Numbered from the stretch's first letter, positions 7,720-15,942 are shown. The stretch: 16,873 nucleotides of DNA from Planctomycetota bacterium (GCA_003669575.1 QWOR01000176.1:1-16873), one strand, 5' to 3'. The notes: generated by a model not told the origin, from the sequence alone. Translations and numbers: made by a program.

Positions 7720-9081
7720 TTACTGATCGCCGGAGTCGGCATTGCCGGACGAACCGAGGTCGAGCTTGGCCCACTTCTTGCCGGAAAGCTTCTTCTTCCC
7801 CTCTTCGGTGACCGAAGCATTGTCCTTGAAGGTCAGCGACTGCAGGCTCGGCATGGCCAGAATCTTGTCGATCGAGGCGTCGGTCACGCCGGTGTCACGG
7901 ATCGTCAGTTCCTTGAGCTTCGGCAGCGTGGCAATCACGTCGACAGTGGCATCGGTCATCTGCTGAATCGCCCAGATGTCGAGCACTTCCAGTGACTGCA
8001 GCGAACCGAGGTTCTTGAGCCCCGAATCACTCAGCGACGACAGCTCGTGCAGGTAGAGTCGCTTCAGCTTCGGCATGTCGGTGAAGATCTCCAACGCGTC
8101 GTCGTAGACGTTCGGCAGGTCACGCAGGGTCAGACGGGTGAGGCCCATCCCCTTGAGAGCGAGAACTCCCTGGGAGCCGAAGCCCTGGCAGCGAAAGACT
8201 TCCAGCTGGGTCAGCTTGCTGAGTTTGGCCAGCGATGGCCCCGACTGGTCAGTGATGTTGAAGTCCTGAATCAGCAGCGAATCGAGAGTCTGGTTGCGGC
8301 TGAGAGACTCCATGCCGGAATCCGACACGGCGGTGCTGCGGTGCTTGAACGCCGCCAGTTTCGGCAGCCCGGCCACTACGTCGAGGGCCATATCGCCGGC
8401 TTCCATGTTGCCACGCATGTCGAGTGCCCGTAGCGAGGTCAGCTGGGACAGACGCTGTGCTCCGATGTCGTTCACCCGATTCTGCACGAGAGTCAGTCGC
8501 TGCAGCAGAGGCTGCTCGCTGAGAATCTTGATGATTTTGGTCGTCATGTTCGTATTGGACGACAGGTCGAGGTCGGTCAGCTTGGGGTAGGTCTTGACGA
8601 TGGCCTCGACCGTCGCATCAGTGATCGCCGAATTGGTGATCGCGAGGCTGGTCAGTCCCTTGAGGTTGGTCAGCGTGGCGGCCATCTCGTCGTTCAGTGT
8701 ACGGCAGTTAAAGATCTGCAGTTTAGTCAGGTCGGTGAGCTTGCCGAACAGGGCGATGTCTTCCGCAGTTAGCGGGGCTCCGTCGGGAATGATAATTGTA
8801 GTGACCAGATCTCCCTCGACAGGCTCGCACTTGGCTCCCTTGAGGGCGGCAATACGGTCGCGAGCGGCTTTGACATCTTCTGGTTTGGCGGTCGCTGCAG
8901 GGGCAGCGGGCTTGGCCGGAGCGGCGGGAGCTGCAACTGGTACCGTGGGGGCCGTCCCACCAGCGGGAGCATCCCCTGGGACTGGCGGCTTCGAACATCC
9001 AGCCAGACAGACGAAGCCCAGAGCGATCGCAGCTGCGGGTCCGCGTAAAGAATTCCAACTTGCCATGACTCGTGCTTTCAT
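7720..9081 (-). CDS. Leucine-rich-repeat lipoprotein
   Basis: From ATG 9081 the product is 453 residues. A lipoprotein signal ends in the lipobox L26-A-G-C29, so Cys29 should be lipidated and the protein membrane-anchored, facing the periplasm or outer surface. A Pro/Ala/Gly-rich linker follows (about 31-65). From about residue 90 to 435 there are roughly a dozen LRRs of about 24-26 residues with the pattern LTxLxLxxxxITDxxxxxLxxLPKL, the subtype without a kinase or other catalytic domain. The concave face is probably a protein-binding surface; the partner is unknown. Start choice is uncertain: GTG 9087, ATG 9081 and ATG 9066 are all in frame, none has a clear Shine-Dalgarno, and all keep the lipobox. 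The gene is convergent with recA and follows the oxidoreductase, from which two minus-strand terminator-like hairpins separate it. Confidence 0.88.
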   Translation of the reverse strand: MKARVMASWNSLRGPAAAIALGFVCLAGCSKPPVPGDAPAGGTAPTVPVAAPAAPAKPAAPAATAKPEDVKAARDRIAALKGAKCEPVEGDLVTTIIIPDGAPLTAEDIALFGKLTDLTKLQIFNCRTLNDEMAATLTNLKGLTSLAITNSAITDATVEAIVKTYPKLTDLDLSSNTNMTTKIIKILSEQPLLQRLTLVQNRVNDIGAQRLSQLTSLRALDMRGNMEAGDMALDVVAGLPKLAAFKHRSTAVSDSGMESLSRNQTLDSLLIQDFNITDQSGPSLAKLSKLTQLEVFRCQGFGSQGVLALKGMGLTRLTLRDLPNVYDDALEIFTDMPKLKRLYLHELSSLSDSGLKNLGSLQSLEVLDIWAIQQMTDATVDVIATLPKLKELTIRDTGVTDASIDKILAMPSLQSLTFKDNASVTEEGKKKLSGKKWAKLDLGSSGNADSGDQ

Positions 9082-9094
9082 CGACACACGTATG

Positions 9095-9129
9095 AAAAAG
9101 ACAGGGGTACGTCCATTACGTACCCCTGT
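9095..9129 (-). terminator. Perfect hairpin with T-run just before the LRR gene
   Basis: ACAGGGGTACGT (9101-9112) pairs perfectly with ACGTACCCCTGT (9118-9129): 12 bp with a 5-nt loop. Read on the minus strand it is followed by CTTTTT, as in an intrinsic terminator. It lies only 13-34 nt upstream of the possible LRR starts, so it is either a read-through terminator overlapping the LRR promoter, a leader attenuator, or an operator palindrome. Confidence 0.7.
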
Positions 9130-9178
9130 TGAAGTTCAGACTGGGGGAGGCGTCCTGCCCATTTACTCAACAGGCCCA

Positions 9179-9246
9179 TAGCCCGAAGCGTCAGCGGGGA
9201 AGCACTGAATCCTTGACTCGAACAGCCTCGCTCACGCTTCGGGCTA
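9179..9246. repeat. Inverted-repeat intergenic element (GAAGCG/CGCTTC type)
   Basis: A 21-nt left arm (9179-9199, beginning TAGCCCGAAGCG) and a 21-nt right arm (9226-9246, ending CGCTTCGGGCTA) are complementary in 19 of 21 positions around a 26-nt spacer. The right arm recurs near-identically at 7637-7654. It codes for nothing and lies between two minus-strand terminator-like hairpins, resembling a REP or MITE-like palindromic unit. Confidence 0.75.
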
Positions 9247-9285
9247 CAGGGAATCAGGCCGATCGCGAGAAACAACCTATCCCAC

Positions 9286-9325
9286 AAAACCAAGACCTCC
9301 GATACCTGAGCAGGCATCGGAGGTC
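9286..9325 (-). terminator. Intrinsic terminator of the Gfo/Idh/MocA gene
   Basis: GACCTCCGAT (9294-9303) and ATCGGAGGTC (9316-9325) give a perfect 10-bp stem, with two further GC pairs after one mismatch. On the minus strand the stem is followed by TTGGTTTT. It begins 11 bp past the stop codon of the oxidoreductase gene. Confidence 0.85.
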
Positions 9326-9336
9326 CAGGGCATCAA

Positions 9337-10821
9337 CTAATCGAGACGATGACCTTCGGCGTAAACCGGCTTGATCAGGTCGGCAACCTTCGGGGTCTTG
9401 AGCGAAGCGAGGTTGGTGACGACCAGATTCTTGGCGTCCCACTCAACCTTCTCGCCCCAGTCGCCCATCTCGCCATCCTTGCCGCCTGTGGCAGCGGCCC
9501 ACACTGCCAGGTTACCGAGCAGAATGGTTTCGGTCAGAGGACCAGCGCGGTCGACGAAGTTCGATTTGCAGATCTTCGGGTCGCCAGCACGGACAGCACG
9601 GAACAACTCGTACATGTTGTTCGTGTCGTTGTCGCCCTTGTTCTCGGCCTTCTCGAAGTCTGCCTTGACCTTCTCGACACCCTTGAGCTCGTAGCGACCG
9701 CAGTAGTCGTCGGAGCTGTAGAAGGCACCCTTTTCGCCCACGATCAGCACGCCGCTGCTGGCGACATCGGTGATGCCGTGCTTCGCGAAGACTTCCATTG
9801 GAGGCTTGTTGCCCTTGCGGTCGTACCACCAGAACGGAATCGCCGGACGCTCAGCGGTCTCGGGGAATTCGAACTTGATGACAGCACTGGCAGGGAAGCT
9901 GTCGAAGTCGTGTCCGGTCGACTTGGCCTGGACAGAGATCGGATCACGCAGTCCGCACGAGGCGAACGGCACGGTGAGCTGATGGCAAGCCATATCGCCC
10001 AGAGCTCCGGTGCCGAAGTCCCACCAGCCACGGAACTGGAAGGTGTGGTACAGACCGGGCCAGAATTCGCGGGTCGGTGCGACACCGATCCAGCTCTTCC
10101 AGTCGACCCGCTCCATCGCCTTGGCGATTTCTTCCTTCTTCTTCTCGATCAGCATGTCTGCAGTCGCGGCATCGGCTTCCTTGGCCTCCTTCGCGAAGCG
10201 CTCCATGGTCATGCGACGGCCAGGTCCCTGCGCCCAGACGGGGCGGTTCGACCAGGCGTAGACTTCCTTCAGCGGTCCGAGGACGCCCGACTTCAGCTGA
10301 GCGATGGCTTCGCGTGAAGAATCCAGAGCGGTTCCCTGGTTACCCATCTGGGTACAGACACCGGTTTCGGCAGCGACCTTGGCCAGCAGGCGGGCTTCGT
10401 AAATCGTGCGGGTCAGCGGCTTCTGGGTGTAGCAGCTGGCTCCCAGACGCATACAGGCCAGCGTAATTGGGCCGTGCATGTGGTCAGGGGTGCTGATCGT
10501 GGCAATGTCGAACTTCTTGCCGTACTTGGCGAGCAGTTCGCGGTAATCGGTGAACCGCTCAGCTTCCTTGAAGCCCTGGGCATTTCCCTTGCTTTCGAGG
10601 GTGCCACGGTCCACGTCGCAGATCGCGATGACGTTGCCGAACTTGGCTGCGTTGTTCGAGTCGCTGCCGCCCTTGCCGCCGACACCGAAGTTGACGACGT
10701 TGAGCTGCTCGTTGGCGGAACGCTCAGCTGCCTGCAGATTGACAGAGCCCCCCACGAAAGCCGCAGCCCCGATGGCCGAAGTGTTTTGAATAAATGTACG
10801 ACGCGTCGATTGACGACCCAT
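9337..10821 (-). CDS. Tat-exported Gfo/Idh/MocA family oxidoreductase
   Basis: NAD(P)-dependent dehydrogenase family acting on sugars or cyclitols; the substrate here is unknown. The 494-residue product starts with a twin-arginine signal (S-T-R-R-T-F-I, residues 5-11, then a hydrophobic GAAAFVGG stretch), so it should be exported folded with its cofactor. The N-terminal Rossmann region carries VNFGVGGKGG (about 43-52) and AICDVD (66-71). STPDHMHG (110-117) and QKPL (133-136, Lys134) correspond to the family's TPDxxH and EKP motifs, with Gln replacing the usual Glu. A C-terminal substrate domain includes GWWDFGTGALGDMACH. ATG 10821 was chosen because AGGAGA lies 5 nt upstream and the Tat motif follows at once; longer upstream frames have neither. 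It is monocistronic with its own terminator. Tat-exported members are abundant in planctomycetes (established), often linked to carbohydrate use (inference here). Confidence 0.92.
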   Translation of the reverse strand: MGRQSTRRTFIQNTSAIGAAAFVGGSVNLQAAERSANEQLNVVNFGVGGKGGSDSNNAAKFGNVIAICDVDRGTLESKGNAQGFKEAERFTDYRELLAKYGKKFDIATISTPDHMHGPITLACMRLGASCYTQKPLTRTIYEARLLAKVAAETGVCTQMGNQGTALDSSREAIAQLKSGVLGPLKEVYAWSNRPVWAQGPGRRMTMERFAKEAKEADAATADMLIEKKKEEIAKAMERVDWKSWIGVAPTREFWPGLYHTFQFRGWWDFGTGALGDMACHQLTVPFASCGLRDPISVQAKSTGHDFDSFPASAVIKFEFPETAERPAIPFWWYDRKGNKPPMEVFAKHGITDVASSGVLIVGEKGAFYSSDDYCGRYELKGVEKVKADFEKAENKGDNDTNNMYELFRAVRAGDPKICKSNFVDRAGPLTETILLGNLAVWAAATGGKDGEMGDWGEKVEWDAKNLVVTNLASLKTPKVADLIKPVYAEGHRLD

Positions 10822-11150
10822 ATGACTCTCCTGGCAGTAAGACTGTGGTGAGGTCCAAAGCGAGCGTGGCAGCCTGTCTGCCTCGATTCCGTCCATCGTA
10901 ACCATGTGAATGTGAACTGAACAGCAAGAAGACTGTTTGAGCCACAAGTCATTGACAACACGCACTTTCGAGACGCCGAATAACATAAGTGCGTTTTCAT
11001 GCCTTATACGAAGCCTGCGCCCTTAATCTTCGGTTTGGGCAGTTTTGAGATGCGCCGCTTGAGGCTCCTATCCGCCCTTCGCTCGCAGAAGTGCGACGCG
11101 AATCATCTTCCGCTGCTCGCATCCGCTCGGGTGGTCCGTTATCATTTTCC

Positions 11151-11197
11151 GCCTGTCTCAGCTGCCCCGGTCCGGGTTGTTCGCGGTTGAGACAGGC
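11151..11197 (+). promoter_or_regulatory. Nested hairpin in the presumed aroF leader
   Basis: GCCTGTCTCA (11151-11160) pairs perfectly with TGAGACAGGC (11188-11197). Within the 27-nt loop CCCGG (11166-11170) pairs with CCGGG (11172-11176). The structure ends 72 nt before the GTG start of aroF. It has no T-run, so it is not a simple terminator; it could be an operator or a regulatory RNA fold. Confidence 0.5.
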
Positions 11198-11260
11198 TCA
11201 TTGGCCATAGTCATCTACGGCCCAGGTCACTTTGACTCCTGTTCACTTTTTGACAACACC

Positions 11261-11264
11261 GAGG
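11261..11264 (+). promoter_or_regulatory. Ribosome-binding site fixing the aroF GTG start
   Basis: GAGG stands 5 nt before GTG 11270. An upstream in-frame start would add 31 residues unrelated to the family, whereas GTG 11270 gives MIIVLKPG, matching known N-termini of this enzyme type. Confidence 0.7.
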
Positions 11265-11269
11265 TTCCC

Positions 11270-12301
<1,032 letters not shown>

Positions 12302-12424
12302 TGATTCGTGAGGGGTGCCTCGCCCCGGAGTCATCGAAGTCTGAACAGATTGCCCCTCGGAACCGGCTCAGCAGGAGCTTCGCCGATCCAAGGTCATCCT
12401 CCACAAGCCCCACTGCGAAATCCC

Positions 12425-13195
12425 ATGCGACGTTATCTGATTGCCGGAAACTGGAAGATGAACACGAACCTCGCCTCGGCCACCGCCCTGGCGAAGGGAG
12501 TCGCGGCAGCTGCTCCGAAGAAGCTGGGAAAGGTCGACGTGATGGTCGCCCCGCCAGCCCCTTATCTTCTAGCTGTGCGTGACGTGGTGAAGGGTACGGG
12601 AGTCGACCTCGGTGGGCAGAATGCCTCAGAACAGGCACCGGGAGCATTTACCGGCGAAGTGGCACTCGACATGTTGCTCGACACAGGGTGCAGCTCGGTC
12701 ATTCTTGGCCACAGCGAACGTCGGACGCTCTATGGTGAGTCCGATGCCATCGTCAACAAGAAGGTCCACGCCGCGCTCGCCAAGGGCCTCCAGGTGGTCC
12801 TGTGCGTCGGTGAATTGCTGGAAGAACGCAAGGCCGAGAAGACCAATCAGGTCCTCGACACCCAAATGTCAGGCAGCCTGGCTGGCGTGACCGCTGAACA
12901 GCTGGCCAATGTCGTCGTGGCCTATGAGCCAGTGTGGGCGATTGGGACCGGATTGACCGCGAGTCCAGAGCAGGCTCAGGCAGCCCATGCCCATCTTCGC
13001 AACTGGCTGACTGCTCGCTACAATGCTTCGTCCGCCGCGGCGACTCGCATTCTCTACGGAGGAAGCGTGAAGCCGGACAATGCCCGAGAACTCCTGTCGC
13101 AACCCGATGTGGATGGGGCACTTGTGGGTGGAGCCGCCCTGAAGCCTGAATTGTTCGTGCCGATCATCGAAGCAGCTGTGGCAGTGGCGGGCTAG
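12425..13195 (+). CDS. tpiA: Triosephosphate isomerase
   Basis: Interconverts dihydroxyacetone phosphate and glyceraldehyde 3-phosphate in glycolysis and gluconeogenesis. The 256-residue TIM-barrel protein has Lys11 in NWKMN, the catalytic His96 in LGHSERR, catalytic Glu168 in AYEPVWAIGTG (with flexible loop 6) and the phosphate-binding YGGSVKPDN near the end. ATG 12425 is chosen because MRRYLIAGNWKMN is the typical start; an upstream in-frame extension of 39 codons has no family similarity. No strong Shine-Dalgarno is visible. It is 40 bp ahead of secG, so the two are probably co-transcribed, as tpiA-secG pairs are in many bacteria. Confidence 0.98.
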   Translation: MRRYLIAGNWKMNTNLASATALAKGVAAAAPKKLGKVDVMVAPPAPYLLAVRDVVKGTGVDLGGQNASEQAPGAFTGEVALDMLLDTGCSSVILGHSERRTLYGESDAIVNKKVHAALAKGLQVVLCVGELLEERKAEKTNQVLDTQMSGSLAGVTAEQLANVVVAYEPVWAIGTGLTASPEQAQAAHAHLRNWLTARYNASSAAATRILYGGSVKPDNARELLSQPDVDGALVGGAALKPELFVPIIEAAVAVAG

Positions 13196-13235
13196 AGTCG
13201 ACAGCTTTCTCAACCGGTTGAAAGGGTTCATCCCC

Positions 13236-13880
13236 GTGAATTACCTTGCTTACGTCCTGCAGTCGGTCGTTCTCGTCCTCAGCTTTTTCATGATCGTGCT
13301 GATCCTCCTGCAACGGGGACGCGGCGGCGGTTTGGCTGGCGCCTTCGGTGGTGCGGGAGGCCAGAGTGCCTTTGGTGCCAAGGCGGGTGACGCATTCACT
13401 CGGATCACCGTGATTGTGGCGATCGTCTGGGCCCTGACGGCAGGGATTTGCGGGATCGTGATGCGGACTGCCCATGCGAGCAATTCACGCAGCAACAACC
13501 TGCCTGAAGACAAGAAGACCAAAGAGGGCGAGCTGACTGCTCCATCCACCGGGGGAGCCAAGGCGGACGGCGCGACGGCCGGTCCGGCTGAAACCACAGC
13601 CCCCGCTGCGAAGACCGAACCAGCAGCTCCCTCAACGGAAACAAAGCCTGCTGAACCAGCAGCTCCTGCAGCGGAAACGAAACCTGCTGAACCGGCCGCA
13701 GAGACGAAGCCTGCTCAGCCTGAGGCTACCGCCGCACCAGCTGCAGATGCGAAGCCCGCTGAGCCTGCAGCTCCCGCCACGGAGACCAAGCCCGCTGAGG
13801 CTCCGGCTGCCGAAACACCTGCTGCCCCTGCCACCGAGACACCTCCTGCAGCTCCGGCCGCGGAAGCCCCGAAGCCCTAG
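13236..13880 (+). CDS. secG: Preprotein translocase subunit SecG with long Ala/Pro-rich tail
   Basis: Small inner-membrane component of the SecYEG channel that assists SecA-driven export. From GTG 13236 the product is 214 residues, far longer than the usual 70-110. Residues 3-26 and 54-76 are the two transmembrane helices; between them is the Gly-rich cytoplasmic loop QRGRGGGLAGAFGG and GGQSAFGAKAGD, which is diagnostic of SecG. Residues 77-214 form a low-complexity tail rich in Ala, Pro, Thr, Glu and Lys, with five [ED][TA]KPA[EQ] units. In the known two-helix topology both ends face the periplasm, so the tail should too. AAAGGG at 13221-13226 is a possible ribosome-binding site 9 nt before the GTG; a TTG at 13218 is an alternative that adds six residues. 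It is 18 bp ahead of yicC. Confidence 0.9.
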   Translation: MNYLAYVLQSVVLVLSFFMIVLILLQRGRGGGLAGAFGGAGGQSAFGAKAGDAFTRITVIVAIVWALTAGICGIVMRTAHASNSRSNNLPEDKKTKEGELTAPSTGGAKADGATAGPAETTAPAAKTEPAAPSTETKPAEPAAPAAETKPAEPAAETKPAQPEATAAPAADAKPAEPAAPATETKPAEAPAAETPAAPATETPPAAPAAEAPKP

Positions 13881-13898
13881 TCGACTGGAACGACCACT

Positions 13899-14777
13899 GT
13901 GCTGCTGAGCATGACCGGGTTCGGGAGCGCCCAGGCAGAGAATGGCGGATTCGCCGTCTCTGCTGAGGTGCGGTGTGTGAATAACAGGCACCTCAAGGTG
14001 TCGGTCCGTTGCCCCGATTCGTGGTCCGCAAAGGAACACGAAATCGAGAAGCTAGTCCGCCAGTCGATCGCTCGTGGAACGGTCAACGTCAGCCTGCGGG
14101 TTCAGGCCATCGGCATTCGAGGCGAGTCGCTGATCAACGAGACGTTGCTGACTGCCTACTGGAAACAGCTGCGAGCGATTTCCGAGTCGTTGTCGGCCTC
14201 TCCCCCCTCCATGGGTGAGTTATTGTCTCTGCCTGGGGTTGCGGTCGACGAGACAGGGGCCGGGCTCTCCGACGAAGACTGGAAACTGGTCGAGCAGGCT
14301 GTGGCCAAGGCCCTGGCCACAGTCCAGGAGTTCCGCTCCCGCGAAGGGGGCGAGATGCGGGACGAGATGTTGTCACTCGTCCGCGACCTGCGTCAATGTC
14401 GCCAGGACATCCTCGAACGGGCTCCTCTGGTCATCACTGCCTATCGCGACAAGATCCGCGAACGCGTCACCCAGCTGCTCAGTGGCACCGGATCGACAGT
14501 CAGCGATCAGGACCTGATTCGCGAGGTCAGCCTCTTCGCCGACAAGTGCGACATCACGGAAGAACTTGCCCGACTGCAATCGCATCTGGGACAGTTCGAA
14601 GACTCACTGAACGCTCATCCGTCAGCCGGCCGCAAGCTCGACTTCCTGTGCCAAGAATTGAACCGCGAGGTGAACACCATCGGTTCCAAGTCGAATGATG
14701 TGGCCATCACCCACCGGGTCGTCGACGCCAAGGCTGTGGTAGAGAAGCTGCGGGAAATCGTTCAGAATGTGGAGTGA
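13899..14777 (+). CDS. yicC: YicC family endoribonuclease
   Basis: YicC-like proteins are conserved bacterial endoribonucleases; in E. coli YicC has been linked to RNA turnover. The 292-residue product has the family's length and both ends: an N-terminal SMTGFG (4-9) and a C-terminal DUF1732 signature with KLDFLCQELNREVNTIGSKS and the VVDAKAVVEKLREIVQNVE tail (about 243-292). GTG 13899 gives MLLSMTGFG, the common family start; ATG 13911 would remove four residues. The Shine-Dalgarno is weak. It lies 18 bp after secG and 113 bp before gmk; the yicC-gmk neighbourhood is common in bacteria. Confidence 0.95.
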   Translation: MLLSMTGFGSAQAENGGFAVSAEVRCVNNRHLKVSVRCPDSWSAKEHEIEKLVRQSIARGTVNVSLRVQAIGIRGESLINETLLTAYWKQLRAISESLSASPPSMGELLSLPGVAVDETGAGLSDEDWKLVEQAVAKALATVQEFRSREGGEMRDEMLSLVRDLRQCRQDILERAPLVITAYRDKIRERVTQLLSGTGSTVSDQDLIREVSLFADKCDITEELARLQSHLGQFEDSLNAHPSAGRKLDFLCQELNREVNTIGSKSNDVAITHRVVDAKAVVEKLREIVQNVE

Positions 14778-14792
14778 GGGTGAGGAAGTCGT

Positions 14793-14820
14793 CAGTTTTC
14801 AGTGATCAGTTGTGAGTCAG
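14793..14820. repeat. Short tandem array with 7-bp period (CAGT core)
   Basis: CAGT recurs at 14793, 14800 and 14807, with a degenerate GAGT at 14814, so four 7-bp units (CAGTTTT, CAGTGAT, CAGTTGT, GAGTCAG). It lies in the 113-bp gap between yicC and gmk. Heptameric tandem repeats of this flavour occur in intergenic regions of planctomycetes and cyanobacteria (from memory). No coding or terminator role is apparent. Confidence 0.6.
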
Positions 14821-14890
14821 AAGCAGCCTTTTGTGAAGGGGCAATAAGACTCGACGGAACTGACCACAGGCCACTGCAACTCTGGATGCG

Positions 14891-15493
14891 ATGACTGAAA
14901 CTGCTGCTCATACTGCGACGCGTGTTCTGGTCCTCTCCGGTCCGTCGGGGAGTGGCAAGTCGACGATCGTGCAACAGCTGATCCGGGACTGTTCGGTTCC
15001 CATCCGGATGTGCGTTTCCGCCACGACGCGTGCCCCTCGCCCCGGTGAAGTGAACGGCGAACACTACCATTTTCTTACGCTGACCGAGTTCGAACAGCGG
15101 CGCCAGCGCGGCGATTTCATGGAGTGTGCCGAGGTCCACAAGACCGGCAACTGGTACGGCACTCTCTGGTCAGAAGTTGAACTGACGCAATCACTTGGGA
15201 AGTGGGCCCTCCTCGAAATCGATGTCGAGGGAGCCCGTAATGTGATGAAGATGTACCCGCACGCGGTATCGATCTTCGTCACGCTTCCCTCACTCGACGA
15301 ATTTGAACGCCGGCTCCGCTCCCGCGCGACCGAGTCGGAGGAGGTCTTGCAACGTCGATTGCAGACGGCACGCGATGAGCTTAAACTGATAGATTGCTAC
15401 CGATTTCAGGTAGTCAACGACGATTTGGGGCAAGCCGTCCGGGAAATCTGCCAGATCCTCTCGGACCAAGAGGCAAAACTTCATGCTCGATGA
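14891..15493 (+). CDS. gmk: Guanylate kinase
   Basis: Transfers phosphate from ATP to GMP to give GDP, in purine nucleotide synthesis and recycling. The 200-residue protein has the P-loop GPSGSGKS (17-24), the GMP-binding SATTRAPRPGE (43-53) and the following GEHYHFL, and the conserved EIDVEGARNV segment that precedes the lid. Length is typical (about 190-210). The start at ATG 14891 gives about 10 residues before the first beta strand; no good Shine-Dalgarno is visible. Its stop overlaps the rpoZ start by 11 nt, which implies translational coupling. Confidence 0.97.
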   Translation: MTETAAHTATRVLVLSGPSGSGKSTIVQQLIRDCSVPIRMCVSATTRAPRPGEVNGEHYHFLTLTEFEQRRQRGDFMECAEVHKTGNWYGTLWSEVELTQSLGKWALLEIDVEGARNVMKMYPHAVSIFVTLPSLDEFERRLRSRATESEEVLQRRLQTARDELKLIDCYRFQVVNDDLGQAVREICQILSDQEAKLHAR

Positions 15494-15743
15494 ACTCAAA
15501 GAAGACTGGATCGTCCACAAGGTGGGCGGTCGATTCAAGCTCTCGACGCTGATTCAGAAGCGTCTGGTTCAGCTGAACAAGGGAGCTCCGCCACTCGTCG
15601 AAGAGATGGGCAAGCCCTCAATGCACACCGTCGTGCGAGAAATTCTCGAAGACAAGATCTTCCTGGATGCATCGAACGACGTTGTCATGGCGGTGGATGA
15701 CGCACCAGATCCGAGCGGTGCTCCAGATCTGGGCGACCTCTAG
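15483..15743 (+). CDS. rpoZ: RNA polymerase omega subunit
   Basis: Omega binds beta-prime and helps RNA polymerase assembly. The 86-residue product carries the omega helix region GGRFKLSTLIQKRLVQLNKG and APPLVE (residues 15-40), then an acidic C-terminus (AVDDAPDPSGAPDLGDL). Sequence similarity to proteobacterial omega is modest, but the position directly after gmk, as in many bacteria, and the RxxQLNxGAPPLV pattern support the call. ATG 15483 lies inside the end of gmk, with AAGAGG about 9 nt upstream. It is the last gene before the terminator at 15775-15815. The coaBC gene often found next is absent here. Confidence 0.88.
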   Translation: MLDELKEDWIVHKVGGRFKLSTLIQKRLVQLNKGAPPLVEEMGKPSMHTVVREILEDKIFLDASNDVVMAVDDAPDPSGAPDLGDL

Positions 15744-15774
15744 TTCGCCGTTGCTGCTTTGAAACAACACGATC

Positions 15775-15815
15775 AAGGGCTGTTTCCGATAACCGGGAAT
15801 CAGCCCTTCCGTTTT
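15775..15815 (+). terminator. Intrinsic terminator after gmk-rpoZ
   Basis: AAGGGCTG (15775-15782) pairs with CAGCCCTT (15801-15808); after one T-T mismatch TTCC pairs with GGAA to extend the stem. CCGTTTT follows. It lies 31 bp after the rpoZ stop and separates that operon from ahcY. Confidence 0.8.
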
Positions 15816-15942
15816 GACGGCGCCCCGCTGAAAATCGGGAGCCTTTCACGTGGACCTCTTGGTGAATGCCCAATCAGGTCTAACTTCAAGTAACTTTCAC
15901 TCGCAGAGCAGGCAACGAGCCCTGCCCGCGTCTTTTCCCCGC

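Larger units (their letters stand above)
10822..11269. other. Intergenic region between divergent oxidoreductase and aroF genes
   Basis: This 448-bp stretch separates divergent genes and must carry both promoters. At 10827-10832 it holds the AGGAGA ribosome-binding site of the minus-strand oxidoreductase. A TTGACA on the plus strand (10952-10957) has no suitable -10 box 16-18 bp downstream. The aroF side contains a nested inverted repeat at 11151-11197, listed separately. No open frame here resembles a known protein and no tRNA is apparent. Confidence 0.6.

Noticed and set aside
9349..10317. A 322-codon open frame on the plus strand
   Set aside because: It is antisense to the Gfo/Idh/MocA gene, which has a Tat signal, a ribosome-binding site and family motifs. 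The antisense product has no recognisable domain.
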